DNA of 64,000 nucleotides, taken from G963665405 sp963665405. Its GTDB lineage: Bacteria > Chloroflexota > Dehalococcoidia > Lucifugimonadales > G963665405. The stretch covers positions 682,001 to 746,000 of the forward strand of contig OY762261.2 in the NCBI GenBank assembly GCA_963665405.2, in the 5' to 3' direction. Of this stretch, positions 23,832 to 32,424 are shown piece after piece. The notes under the pieces were generated by a model. It saw only the letters and a program-made list of their open reading frames with translations. It did no database searches and was not told the DNA's origin. The translations under genes and the position numbers were made by a program. Position 1 is the stretch's first letter, and every line of letters starts with the position of its first letter.

Positions 23832-24887
23832 CTGTCTGAGCCGAACGGGAATCACGAGAGGCAGCGACAGCCGGCGCAGCTGAGGCGACGGGTCTTCTCC
23901 ATTCCCACGCTTGTCTCCTTCGTCGTTGCGGGCGCGTTCATCTTCCTGTTGGCAACGCGGTTCGATCTGGACTGGGGCCGAACCTGGGACAACGTCCGCC
24001 AGATGAACCCGTGGCTGTACGTCCTCGCTCTGGCCCTCTACTATCTCAGCTTCGTGTTCCGAGGCGTTCGATGGCGCATGCTAGCGCACAGCGCCTCGGA
24101 CGGGCGCTCCGCGGACGGCCTGCCGTCTATGCTCAGATCGTCCCAGCTTATCCTCATCGGCTGGTTCGTGAACGCGATAGCATGGCTCAGGCTGGGGGAC
24201 GCCTATAGGGCGTACATGTTCGCCGAGGAGTCCAAGCGGGGTTTTGCGTGGAGCCTCGGAACGATCGTCGCCGAGAGGGCGATCGACATGGCCTCGATCT
24301 TCCTGCTCCTGGCCGCGGCGGCTCTGCTCTTCTCCGCTTCGACAGATTCCAGTACGGCACGCTACCTCCTTCTCGCGGCGTTCCTGATGGCCTTTGTGCT
24401 GGTCGTGGTACTCCTCACCATGAAGCACTCGGGCGTACGGCTGGCCCGGCTGCTCCCCAGACGTCTTGAGAGCGCCTATCAGCGGTTTCATCAGGGGACC
24501 CTGGGGAGCTTCAGGAATCTGCCCGTCCTCTTCGTGCTCAGCGCCGCCGCCTGGCTCCTGGAAGCCAGCCGGTTGTACGTCGTCACCAGAGCCCTGGACA
24601 TGGACGTGGGCCTGCCGCTGGTCATGGTGGCGGCGCTCGGCCATGCGATACTGAGCACGGTGCCGACGCCCGGCGGAGTGGGAGCGGTCGAGCCCGGACT
24701 GACGGGGCTGCTGGCACTAAGTCTGGAGCGGAGCGACGCCGCGTCGGTGGCGCTGGTGGACAGGTCCATCACCTACCTGAGCGTCATAGTATTCGGAGGG
24801 CTGGCCCTCCTGCTGAGGCAGGTCTGGCGGGCGCGAAAGTCAGCTCGGGAGCACATCGCGACCGGACGGGACGCTACCCCAGAGTGA
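23832..24887 (+). CDS. YbhN/UPF0104-type membrane protein (lysylphosphatidylglycerol synthase TM-like), apparent CTG start
   Basis: This integral membrane protein of about 351 residues has seven to eight helices of the LPG_synthase_TM/UPF0104 family. Features are VFRGVRWRMLA, the NAIAWLRLGDAYRAYMF block with its RxGD motif, ERAIDMASIF, and the family hallmark STVPTPGGVGAVEPGL near the end. The first helix (about residues 22-42) lies upstream of the first standard start codon (TTG, 23949). In frame, CTG at 23832 follows GGAGG by eleven bases, four bases after the rsmG stop, and is the likely start. Relatives flip or modify lipids; this one lacks the soluble aminoacyl-transferase domain. Confidence 0.85.
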   Translation: MSEPNGNHERQRQPAQLRRRVFSIPTLVSFVVAGAFIFLLATRFDLDWGRTWDNVRQMNPWLYVLALALYYLSFVFRGVRWRMLAHSASDGRSADGLPSMLRSSQLILIGWFVNAIAWLRLGDAYRAYMFAEESKRGFAWSLGTIVAERAIDMASIFLLLAAAALLFSASTDSSTARYLLLAAFLMAFVLVVVLLTMKHSGVRLARLLPRRLESAYQRFHQGTLGSFRNLPVLFVLSAAAWLLEASRLYVVTRALDMDVGLPLVMVAALGHAILSTVPTPGGVGAVEPGLTGLLALSLERSDAASVALVDRSITYLSVIVFGGLALLLRQVWRARKSAREHIATGRDATPE

Positions 24888-24901
24888 GCTTGTAGGGTAC
24901 A

Positions 24902-24932
24902 GGGCTTGGGGTTTGGGGTTTAGGGGTTAGGG
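24902..24932 (+). repeat. Telomere-like G-run tract (possible G-quadruplex)
   Basis: Five G-runs of three to four, separated by CTT, TTT, TTTA and TTA, lie in the 126-base gap between the YbhN-like gene and ilvD. On the non-template strand such a tract could form a G-quadruplex. Confidence 0.55.
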
Positions 24933-25013
24933 CCCTACCCGACGCCCCCCGAGGGGGACGGCGGCAGGGGCCATCTGCTACACTGATCTCCACCAAATCA
25001 CAGGAGTCCGGCG

Positions 25014-26699
25014 ATGACTGCGGAGACGAGGTCCAGGCTGAAATGGCGGAGCCACGTCGTTAGCGAGGGCAGCGACAGGGCGCCCGCCCGCGCGATGCTC
25101 AGGGCCGTCGGACTCGACGACGACGACATGCACAAGCCGTTCGTGGCCGTCGCGAACCTCGCGAGCGACGTCACGCCGTGCAACGTCCACCTGGATCGCC
25201 TGGCAAAGAAGATCAAGGAGGGCGTGAGGGCCGCCGACGCCGTGCCCTTCCTGTTCGGCACCATTACGGTCAGCGACGGCATCTCCATGGGTACCGAGGG
25301 GATGAAGGCGTCGCTAGTCAGCCGGGAGGTGATCGCCGACTCGATCGAGACGGTCACCTTCGGCGAGAGCATGGACGGTCTGATCGTCGTGGCCGGCTGC
25401 GACAAGAATATGCCCGGCGCCCTGATGGCCATGGCGAGGCTCAACGTTCCGTCGATCTTCGTCTACGGCGGGACCATCCTGCCCGGCAACTTCCAGGGTA
25501 AAGACGTCAACATCCAGGACATGTTCGAGGCGGTGGGCGCCCACTCCCAGGGCAAGATGACCTTCGAAGACCTTATCGGCATGGAGAGGGTCGCGTGCCC
25601 CGGCGAGGGAGCGTGCGCCGGAATGTTCACCGCGAACACGATGGCCTCCGCGATCGAGGCGCTCGGCATGTCGGCCCCCGGTGCTGCGTCGGTCCCGGCC
25701 GTGGACCCGCGGACCAGACAGATCGCGTTTGACGCCGGCGCCACGCTGCACAAGCTCCTGGAAAGGGACATCAGGCCCCGCGACATCATGACCAGGCAGG
25801 CCTTCGAGAACGCCATAACGCTCGTCCTGGCGATGGGAGGGTCCACCAACGCGGTGCTCCACCTCATCGCCATCGCTCACGAGGCGGGGGTTCCGCTGGA
25901 GATCGACGAGTTCGATCGGCTGAGCCGCCGGACGCCCTACATCACCGACCTCCGCCCCGGAGGCCGGTTCGTCATGTCCGACGTCGATGAGGCGGGCGGC
26001 CTGCAGGTGATCATCAAAGAGTTGTTGGACGCCGGCCTCCTCCACGGGGACGCCATGACCGTGACCGGCAGGACCCTGGCGGAGAACCTCGAGACCTTCG
26101 ACGTCAAGCCGGATAGACGGGTCGTCTACCCGGTGTCGTCGCCTCGGAGTCCGACTGGGGGCCTCGTGATCCTCAAGGGGAACCTGGCCCCCGAGGGCGC
26201 CGTCATGAAGGTCGCGGGCACGTCGCACCTGTCCCACGAGGGACCGGCCCGAGTCTTCGATGGCGAGAGGGCCGCGTTCGAGGCGGTGACAGGCGGTCAG
26301 ATCAGGGATGGAGACGTCCTGATCATCAGGTACGAGGGCCCCAAGGGCGGCCCGGGTATGCAGGAGATGCTGGCGGTGACGGGCGCAGTAATGGGACGCG
26401 GGCTGGGAGACACCACGACAATGGTCACCGACGGGCGCTTCTCAGGGGCGACCCACGGACCGATGATCGGCCACGTGGCTCCGGAGGCCGCGGTCGGGGG
26501 TCCCATAGGCCTGATCCGCGACGGGGACATCGTCGTCGTCGACGTCGAGACCCGGAATCTGAGCATGAAAGTCTCCGAGGAGGAGCTTGCACGGCGGCGC
26601 GAGGCGTGGACGCCTCCGCCGATCAAGTACGAGCGGGGGGTCATGGCCAAGTACGCAAAGCTCGTGTCCTCGGCTTCACAGGGGGCGGTCACCTCGTAG
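25014..26699 (+). CDS. ilvD: Dihydroxy-acid dehydratase
   Basis: This 561-residue enzyme dehydrates 2,3-dihydroxy-isovalerate and its ethyl homologue to the keto acids of valine, isoleucine and pantothenate synthesis. Three cluster cysteines are visible: C56 (DVTPCNVHL), C129 (AGCDKNMPGALMA) and C201 (GEGACAGMFTANTM). Other family blocks are GGSTNAVLHLIAIA, YEGPKGGPGMQEM and TDGRFSGATHGPMIGHV. Length and motifs are full. The ATG at 25014 follows ACAGGAG. It stands alone; no other ilv genes are in the window. Confidence 0.96.
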   Translation: MTAETRSRLKWRSHVVSEGSDRAPARAMLRAVGLDDDDMHKPFVAVANLASDVTPCNVHLDRLAKKIKEGVRAADAVPFLFGTITVSDGISMGTEGMKASLVSREVIADSIETVTFGESMDGLIVVAGCDKNMPGALMAMARLNVPSIFVYGGTILPGNFQGKDVNIQDMFEAVGAHSQGKMTFEDLIGMERVACPGEGACAGMFTANTMASAIEALGMSAPGAASVPAVDPRTRQIAFDAGATLHKLLERDIRPRDIMTRQAFENAITLVLAMGGSTNAVLHLIAIAHEAGVPLEIDEFDRLSRRTPYITDLRPGGRFVMSDVDEAGGLQVIIKELLDAGLLHGDAMTVTGRTLAENLETFDVKPDRRVVYPVSSPRSPTGGLVILKGNLAPEGAVMKVAGTSHLSHEGPARVFDGERAAFEAVTGGQIRDGDVLIIRYEGPKGGPGMQEMLAVTGAVMGRGLGDTTTMVTDGRFSGATHGPMIGHVAPEAAVGGPIGLIRDGDIVVVDVETRNLSMKVSEEELARRREAWTPPPIKYERGVMAKYAKLVSSASQGAVTS

Positions 26700-26794
26700 C
26701 GGCTGTGCGGGCCCTTCCTAACCCTCCCGTGCGAGGGGAAGGGATGAGGGCGCTCGGGGGCTTGCGCCCGTGTGGAGATGGGGATCGATACAAC

Positions 26795-26824
26795 TTGCGC
26801 CCGGAGTGGCCGCCCGCTTATAAT
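26795..26824 (+). promoter_or_regulatory. Predicted sigma-70 promoter
   Basis: TTGCGC (26795-26800) and TATAAT (26819-26824) are 18 bases apart, 75 bases upstream of the small Tat-signal ORF. A short GGGGCC/GGCCCC palindrome follows in the leader. Confidence 0.6.
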
Positions 26825-26899
26825 GGCGCCGCTTCGGGGCCGGCCCCGATCGGGCTTCCGCAGAGTTCAAGCCAGGCTAACCCACGACGGAGGTTGAGG

Positions 26900-27103
26900 A
26901 TGAAACGCTGTCAGGATCGGTCCAAGACGCTCAGCCGCCGTCAGTTCCTGGCGCGGACGCCGCTGGCGCTGGTGGGGGGGCTGATCGTCGGCTCAGTGAC
27001 CGGCCGACTGCTGGGATCCCTGTTCAGCAGGAAGCGTGGCTACCCGGTGGTGCCCAAGGGGTCCATCTTCACGCCAGCCAAGAACCAGCGCAGAGATTTC
27101 TAG
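26900..27103 (+). CDS. Small Tat-signal protein (67 aa)
   Basis: This 67-residue ORF has a twin-arginine signal, S12-R-R-Q-F-L-A, and a hydrophobic stretch (TPLALVGGLIVGSVTGRLLG). A short basic tail ends NQRRDF. The ATG at 26900 has GAGGTTGAGG upstream, and a predicted promoter lies 75 bases before it. There is almost no mature domain, so it may be a membrane-anchored peptide or a Tat-inserted accessory protein. It is encoded 56 bases upstream of bioY; no functional link is known. No family is recognised. Confidence 0.65.
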   Translation: MKRCQDRSKTLSRRQFLARTPLALVGGLIVGSVTGRLLGSLFSRKRGYPVVPKGSIFTPAKNQRRDF

Positions 27104-27159
27104 AAACGCCAAGAGCCGCCCCGGCGGGGGATCGCTGGGGCGATCGGGAGTCGACTGAC

Positions 27160-27840
27160 ATGCAGATGGTGGTAAGGTCCGGTACCGTCGTCACAGACGC
27201 GAAGACCTGGGTCCTCTTGGGACGCCCTGGACCCTCGCTTCTGGAGTCCCTCTTTCCGTCGGTCCGGCCCGCGCAGAAGCTCGCCGTTTCTCTTGTTCTC
27301 GTGGGGATTCTGGTGGGACTGGCCAGAGCCCGTTTCTACCTGCCGGACAACCTCGTGCCGATAACCTTCTCGACGTTCGGGGTGCTGCTGATCGGCGGCG
27401 TCATGGGGTGGAGGTGGGGGTTCTTCTCCATCCTCGTGTACTACTTCATGGGAATGGCCGGAGTTCCCGTCTTCCAGGGTGGGGGCAACGGCTGGCAGTA
27501 TGTCTCCGGCAGCCCTACGGGAGGCTACCTGATAGGCTTCATCGCGGCGGCCTGGCTGGTAGGTTTTCTCTCGCAGCGGGGATGGGACAGAGGCCGGGTG
27601 CTGTGGCCGATCGTTTTGGCCAGCCTTGTCATCTACGTCCCCGGCCTGCTATGGCTACACTTCTTCGACCTCGGATGGCCGGCGGAAGGTCAGCTCTTCA
27701 GCGCGGGCATGTACCCGTTCATCCCCGGCGATCTGGTCAAGCTGATACTGGCGGCCATGGTCGTCGGGTTCGGCTGGCGCATCGCCGATCGCCGTCGGAG
27801 CGACGAAGAGGATGAACAGGCTGCGACGCCCCCTTCCTAG
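27160..27840 (+). CDS. bioY: Biotin transporter BioY
   Basis: This 226-residue membrane protein is of the BioY S-component family of ECF transporters. It shows LVPITFSTFGVLLIGGVMGW, then YYFMGMAGVPVFQGGG and SPTGGYLIGFIAAAWLVGF, the family's biotin-binding core, with about six helices. The N-terminus is about 40 residues longer than usual and polar. The ATG follows GGGAG. No EcfA/EcfT genes are adjacent, so it uses a shared energising module or acts alone, as some BioY proteins do. Confidence 0.93.
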   Translation: MQMVVRSGTVVTDAKTWVLLGRPGPSLLESLFPSVRPAQKLAVSLVLVGILVGLARARFYLPDNLVPITFSTFGVLLIGGVMGWRWGFFSILVYYFMGMAGVPVFQGGGNGWQYVSGSPTGGYLIGFIAAAWLVGFLSQRGWDRGRVLWPIVLASLVIYVPGLLWLHFFDLGWPAEGQLFSAGMYPFIPGDLVKLILAAMVVGFGWRIADRRRSDEEDEQAATPPS

Positions 27841-27876
27841 CCTTCCTCCGCGAGGGGAAGGTTAGGCCCCGTCCAG

Positions 27877-28770
27877 CTACGGCGCCGGCAGAAGGCGCAG
27901 CGCGCCGTCCATCTTGGACCACGGGATCATTGCGTCGACCCAGGTCTGCAGCCGGTCGAGGTAGAGCACCGACCCGTCGATCACCGCGAGAAGCTTCTTC
28001 TTCGTGATGGGACCCGGCGGCGACTCCAGCTCTGACGCCACACCCTCGAGGACCTTCGTAGCATCTGGGAAGTCCCATTTCGACACGCGGTCCTGGGTCC
28101 GCCTCAGCAGAGCCGCAACCATCGTCGCGATCTGAGGGGCGGATAGTCGTCCCTCAAGCGCCAGCCGACGCGTTACCTGCAGGTTCTCTATCGCCCAGAA
28201 CAGGTCGAAGTTTGCGTACATCACGCAGGGCATATTACCCATCGGCGGCTTGGTGAACTTGCGGAGCGCCTGAACGTCCCTGGGCTCGCTCTCCCATATC
28301 TTCCCAAGCTCGTGCTCCAGCTTTGCGACGCTTCGGAGTTCGTTCGCGGCTCGGGCGGCGGTCCGGGAGCTCCGTCCGCCGGCCTTTCCGGACGTCAGCT
28401 CGACTGTCATCGCCCCTGCCCGCAGGATTTCGCGTCCGGCCTCCTGGGCGAGCTTGAGGTCGTCGGGCCGGACCCGAGCGAACAGGCTGACCTTCGCGAA
28501 CGGCGTGATGTCTCCGTAGAAGAGGCACAGCGTCTGCCTGTTTGGATAGTAGCCGATGTCGCCGGGCGCTACGGACGGAACCTCGTTCTCCGGCTCCTCG
28601 TAGAACGGGAGCATCATGATCGACTCGTCACCCGCGAACTTGGCGTTGACCCCGAAGCTCTTGACCGGCAGGTTCTTCTTAAAGGCTCGGGTGATCCTGG
28701 GGGCCTCTTGCTCCAGCAGGTCGGCCTGGATTTTCTTGCCGGCGACTGTCAGTATGAATGATGAAGTCAT
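27877..28770 (-). CDS. DUF3830 (cyclophilin-like fold) protein with extra C-terminal domain
   Basis: This is a 297-residue protein. The N-terminal part (about 1-135) matches DUF3830 by eye: APRITRAFKKNLPVKSFGVN, then DIGYYPNRQTLCLFYGD and FAKVSLFARV. These are the features of the bacterial cyclophilin-like fold that lacks isomerase residues. The C-terminal half (about 165-297) is helical and unrecognised. The ATG follows AGGAG. No function is established for the family; SAR202-like genomes often carry it beside amide- or CoA-metabolism genes, but here it stands beside bioY and repeats. Confidence 0.75.
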   Translation of the reverse strand: MTSSFILTVAGKKIQADLLEQEAPRITRAFKKNLPVKSFGVNAKFAGDESIMMLPFYEEPENEVPSVAPGDIGYYPNRQTLCLFYGDITPFAKVSLFARVRPDDLKLAQEAGREILRAGAMTVELTSGKAGGRSSRTAARAANELRSVAKLEHELGKIWESEPRDVQALRKFTKPPMGNMPCVMYANFDLFWAIENLQVTRRLALEGRLSAPQIATMVAALLRRTQDRVSKWDFPDATKVLEGVASELESPPGPITKKKLLAVIDGSVLYLDRLQTWVDAMIPWSKMDGALRLLPAP

Positions 28771-28869
28771 AGCCTCTCCTATTTGTTTTGTGGGAATGCC
28801 GCGGTCTGTGGCAAAGTGCCCAAAAGGCCCGACGCCCCACCCCCCTTTTGGGAAAAGGAGAAATAAGAT

Positions 28870-29225
28870 TTCTGAGGGACACCCTCAGACTCCCGGCAAA
28901 GGGGCTGCGCCCCTCTGCACGCCCCGCCTTATTCGAGCGTGACGCCCCCCCCCCCCAACTCATCGGGGGTCCAGGCAGAACGCGTGGCGGCCACCGCCGG
29001 ACTCCCGGCACAGGGGCTGCGCCCCTCTGCACGCCCTGCCTTTTCGGACACGGCGGCTACCCCGAGTCGCCAGGGTGCACACAGAGTGGGTGGCGGCCAC
29101 CCCCAGGCTCCCGGCAAAGGGGCTACGCCCCTCTGTGCGCCCTGCCTTTTCGGACGCGACGGCTACCCCGAGTCGCCGGGGTCCACGCGGAGTGAGTGGC
29201 GGCCACCCTCAGGCTTCGGGCAGAG
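28870..29225 (-). repeat. Tandem array of about 106-112-bp units derived from repeat family A (copy 6), with a C12 tract
   Basis: TCCCGGCA begins at 28891, 29003 and 29109, giving periods of 112 and 106 bases. Each unit holds the GGGGC-TGC/TAC-GCCCC hairpin, CTCTGCACGCCCTGCC or a variant, TTTTCGGAC, GGCGGCTACCCCGAGTCGCC and GAGTGGCGGCCAC. The first unit also has hairpin I (TCTGAGGG-ACA-CCCTCAGA). A run of 12 C lies at 28945-28956. This fills the 473-base gap 28771-29243, and no gene is supported. Confidence 0.8.
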
Positions 29226-29243
29226 GGACCTCGCCGCGCGGGT

Positions 29244-30608
29244 CTACCGAGAATCGGCCGGGGGCGACGGCTCCCCGAAGACCCTGTTGTTGCCCACCAT
29301 CGGCACGCCGGTGATGAACGAGGACTCCAGCGTAAGGGCCCGCAGGTCTTCGGGCTCCAGGTCGTGGACGTCCCACTTGCCGCAGGCCCGGGCGATTAGC
29401 TGCGTCTCCATCGTGAGCGTGTTGAGGTAGTTGATGACCCGCTCGGTGGCCTCTTCGATGTCGAGCCGCGCCATCAGCTCGGGGTCCTGGGTGGTTATGC
29501 CTACCGGGCACAGGCCTGTGTGGCAGTGGTGGCACTTTCCCGGGACGGTCCCGAGCTTCTCGTAGTCCTCGACGTAGAGAGCCCTGTTGCAGTTGAGGGC
29601 GATGAGCGCCGCGGTCCCGATCGCCACGGCGTCGGCGCCGAGCGCCAGGGCTTTGGCGATGTCCGCGCCGCCCCGTATGCCGCCGGAGATGATCAGCTGG
29701 ACCTCGTCCTCGAGGCCGATCTCTTCGAGGGCCCTTCGCGCCTCCACCAGCGCAGGCAGGGTGGGGATGCCTGTATGGTCGAGCTGGATCTCCGGCGAGG
29801 CACCGGTTCCGGCTTCGGAGCCGTCCACGACGATCACGTCGGCGCCGACCTTCGCGGCCAGCTTGACGTCGTCGGTGACCCGGCCGGCACCCAGCTTGAT
29901 GTAAACCGGTACGCGTCCCTCGGTCACCTCGCGTAGCTCCTCAATCTTGATGATCAGGTCGTCGGAGCCCATCCAGTCGGGGTGGCGAACCGGACTGCGC
30001 TGGTCGATGCCGGAGGGCAGGTCGCGCAATCCGGCGATCTCGTCGGAGACCTTGAGGCCCAGCAGCAGGCCTCCGGTGCCGGGTTTGGCACCCTGGCCGA
30101 TGACGATCTCGAGAGCGTCGGCCATCCTCAGATGATCGGGGTCGAAGCCATAGCGGCTCGGTAGCACCTGATACACCAGCAGGCGCGACGCCTCCCTTTC
30201 GGCGGGCAGCATCCCACCGTCGCCGGTGCAGGTGGAAATGCCGACCGCCGTCGCGGCCCGTCCCAGCGCGATCTTCGCATTGCGGGACAGCGCGCCATAG
30301 CTCATGCCGGTGATTGTGATCGGGGAATTCAGGACGAGGGGATTCTTGGCGAACCGCTTGCCCAACACCGTCTCGGTGCTGCAACGCTCCCGGTAGCCCT
30401 CCAGGGGTACCCGGCTCAACCCCGAGGTGACGAAGGTGAGGTCGTCGAACGACGGGAACTTTCGGAGGGTCCCGTATCCCCGGATTCTGTAGCGCCCAAG
30501 CTGCGCCTTTACCTGGATGTCTTCGATTATCTCGGGACTGTAGAACCAGCTTTCACGGAGCAGGGGCGCTGCTCCGTTCGAATCGGTAGTTATAGCGCTA
30601 CTCTCCAC
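29244..30608 (-). CDS. FMN-binding glutamate-synthase-family protein (synthase domain; GlxD/MgsC-like)
   Basis: This 454-residue FMN/Fe-S synthase domain corresponds to the central part of GltB. Motifs are ITGMSYGALSRNAKIALGRA, GDGGMLPAEREASRL, the FMN-binding ADVIVVDGSEAGTGASPEI and IISGGIRGGADIAKALALGA. The 3Fe-4S ligands lie in CHHCHTGLCPVG. It is last of three overlapping genes (19-base overlap with the GXGXG gene). The three together form a split glutamate-synthase-like enzyme. A glutamine-synthetase-like gene 3.9 kb away resembles the glxBCD-glnT and mgsABC-gmaS arrangements, so N-methylglutamate synthase or ordinary glutamate synthase are both possible. Confidence 0.9.
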   Translation of the reverse strand: MESSAITTDSNGAAPLLRESWFYSPEIIEDIQVKAQLGRYRIRGYGTLRKFPSFDDLTFVTSGLSRVPLEGYRERCSTETVLGKRFAKNPLVLNSPITITGMSYGALSRNAKIALGRAATAVGISTCTGDGGMLPAEREASRLLVYQVLPSRYGFDPDHLRMADALEIVIGQGAKPGTGGLLLGLKVSDEIAGLRDLPSGIDQRSPVRHPDWMGSDDLIIKIEELREVTEGRVPVYIKLGAGRVTDDVKLAAKVGADVIVVDGSEAGTGASPEIQLDHTGIPTLPALVEARRALEEIGLEDEVQLIISGGIRGGADIAKALALGADAVAIGTAALIALNCNRALYVEDYEKLGTVPGKCHHCHTGLCPVGITTQDPELMARLDIEEATERVINYLNTLTMETQLIARACGKWDVHDLEPEDLRALTLESSFITGVPMVGNNRVFGEPSPPADSR

Positions 30609-31285
30609 ATCTCGTAGTCTCGTTTGTCGAAATTGTACAGCCGCTTTCCCGATACGATCTTTGTGAAATCCTTGGGACCTCGCGAGCCGTTGATGCGGTA
30701 GCCGGACAGCAGACCATCCAGAAGCGAGACATCCTCTTCGGACAGCTCCTCCTTTATGGCATCGCTTCCGAGATCGTCGATATGGCCGGCGACGAAGATC
30801 TTGCCCTCGTAGAGAGAGTCGCCCAACGCCTCACCGGTGTCACCGCCGATCACGAGGACGCCCTTCTGTTGGATGAAGCCGGTCATGTAACCGACGCTGC
30901 CGCCGATGACGATGGTACCGCCCTTTTGGGAGATTCCGGTCCTGGGTCCGGCGTTTCCGTGGATGACGAGGGTTCCTCCGCGGATCGCGGCGCCCGCCGC
31001 CGCGCTGGCGTTGCCCCGCACGACGATGCTGCCCGACATCATATCCTCGCCGACGGCCCATCCACAGTTTCCGCGGATCTCCACGTCAGCGTGCTTCAGC
31101 ATGCCGCCGCAATAGTAGCCGACGTTGCCGTCGAACACGAGCGTTCCGGAATGATTGATTCCCACGCCCAGGTTGTGGCGGGAGGCAGGGTTGAGGACGG
31201 TGACGGCCTCGCCCTTCTCCAGGCCCTCTCTGATCGCCACGTTGATGTCGTGAGTAGAGCGATCGGCGCAGTCTATCTCGACCAA
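30590..31285 (-). CDS. GXGXG-domain protein of split glutamate synthase (GlxC/MgsB-like)
   Basis: This 231-residue right-handed beta-helix domain is equivalent to the GltB C-terminus. Repeats such as GNVGYYCGGMLK, GNCGWAVGEDM, GNASAAAGAAI, GNAGPRTGIS and GSVGYMTGF show the GxxGxxxG pattern. It starts VEIDCADRSTHDINVAIREG. It overlaps the amidotransferase gene by 13 bases and the FMN-domain gene by 19 bases, so the three subunits are probably co-translated. It has a structural role between the amidotransferase and FMN sites. Confidence 0.9.
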   Translation of the reverse strand: MVEIDCADRSTHDINVAIREGLEKGEAVTVLNPASRHNLGVGINHSGTLVFDGNVGYYCGGMLKHADVEIRGNCGWAVGEDMMSGSIVVRGNASAAAGAAIRGGTLVIHGNAGPRTGISQKGGTIVIGGSVGYMTGFIQQKGVLVIGGDTGEALGDSLYEGKIFVAGHIDDLGSDAIKEELSEEDVSLLDGLLSGYRINGSRGPKDFTKIVSGKRLYNFDKRDYEMWRVAL

Positions 31286-32199
31286 GTTCGCACCGCCTTG
31301 GCACCAGGCTCGTACATTTTTGCCTCCGGTGTCAGGACCGACTCTAGGGCCACTTCTTCGGAAGCCATGGCGACGTAGCCATCGCCCTCGGCTACTACCA
31401 GGGGCTTGGTTGCGAAGCGGTCCTTGGCAAACCCGATCCCGCTGTCTGTCGAGACGAGGTAGGTGAACGTGCCGTCGAGCTCGCGAACCGAGTCCTCGAG
31501 TGCCTCTTCCAGGGTCGCGCCGTGGAGCAGCCGATCGGCCACGTAGACTGCGATGACCTCTGAGTCGTTCTCTGTCAGAAAGTCGTATCCCTGGCGCTTG
31601 AAGCGACGCCTTAGGGTGTTGTGGTTGGTCAGCTGGCCGTTGTGGACGACGGCGATGTCGGCGAAAGGCCGGGCCCAGAACGGATGCGAGTGGCAGGTGT
31701 CTACCTTGCTCTCGGTCGCCAACCTGGTGTGGGCGAGTCCGTGAGTGCCTGAGAAGGTCGTTACGCGGTACTGGCCCAGCTCTGCGACGGGACCGGTATC
31801 CTTGATGATCTCCATCGCGGTACCGATGCTGAAGACCTCCAGCCCATCCACGGCTTCCGCGAGATGGGTGAGCCTTCTCAGATAGTCCAGGTCCGGCTTG
31901 CTGGGCACGCCGGTAAGGACCACCCGGACCAGCGTACCAACGAGGTCCGCCCGCTCAACTCTCGCCACGGTAGCGAGCCGGTCGCGCAGCCGTTGGAGCC
32001 TCTCCTCCGCCTCCTCGCCATCCGGGGCCTCCAGATGCACCCGGAGGACGAGCACGGTGTCCCGGCGGGATCCATATAGAGCCATCCCGGTCGAGTCCAG
32101 TCCGCGGCTGCCGAGAATTCCGGCCATCGCCCCGAGGCGCTCGCCGACCGGTACGGCGTCCGCCCCGTTCTTGTACATGAATCCAGCTATTCCGCACAT
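31273..32199 (-). CDS. Class II glutamine amidotransferase (GlxB/MgsA-like)
   Basis: This 308-residue Ntn-type glutaminase domain has nucleophile C2 exposed by starting at the ATG 32199 (MCGIAGFMYKNG). That start follows GAGGGG; an upstream in-frame start at 32229 would bury the cysteine. HTRLATESKVDTCHSHPFW, then VVHNGQLTNHNTLRR and FLTENDSEVI are the usual glutamine-binding blocks. It releases ammonia from glutamine for the FMN subunit. First gene of the operon; a TTGACT/TAGACT promoter lies 43 bases upstream. Confidence 0.9.
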   Translation of the reverse strand: MCGIAGFMYKNGADAVPVGERLGAMAGILGSRGLDSTGMALYGSRRDTVLVLRVHLEAPDGEEAEERLQRLRDRLATVARVERADLVGTLVRVVLTGVPSKPDLDYLRRLTHLAEAVDGLEVFSIGTAMEIIKDTGPVAELGQYRVTTFSGTHGLAHTRLATESKVDTCHSHPFWARPFADIAVVHNGQLTNHNTLRRRFKRQGYDFLTENDSEVIAVYVADRLLHGATLEEALEDSVRELDGTFTYLVSTDSGIGFAKDRFATKPLVVAEGDGYVAMASEEVALESVLTPEAKMYEPGAKAVRTWSR

Positions 32200-32241
32200 C
32201 TGAATGCCCCTCTTGCTGCTCTGTCGCACCCGAACGGAACC

Positions 32242-32271
32242 AGTCTATTGCCCGGCTGCGTTCCAAGTCAA
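32242..32271 (-). promoter_or_regulatory. Predicted sigma-70 promoter for the split glutamate synthase operon
   Basis: On the minus strand TTGACT (32266-32271) and TAGACT (32242-32247) are 18 bases apart. The -10 hexamer is the same as in the tenA promoter. Confidence 0.65.
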
Positions 32272-32424
32272 TAGCGGCGAGCGCCAGGGCGTCGGGTGGC
32301 AACAGCGGTGGGGCGAAACGGTGCCGGTGGGAGCGCTCGGTGAGCGAGAGGGGGCGGACGCCACGGGTCTGCCTGGGGGCGGGCGAGGTCGACGATCGGC
32401 GGCGAGGACCCGGCGGTGCTCGTC

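Noticed and set aside
28870..29225. CRISPR array
   Set aside because: Only about three units of 106-112 bases, with no short identical repeats or unique spacers and no cas genes. The units are hairpin repeats.
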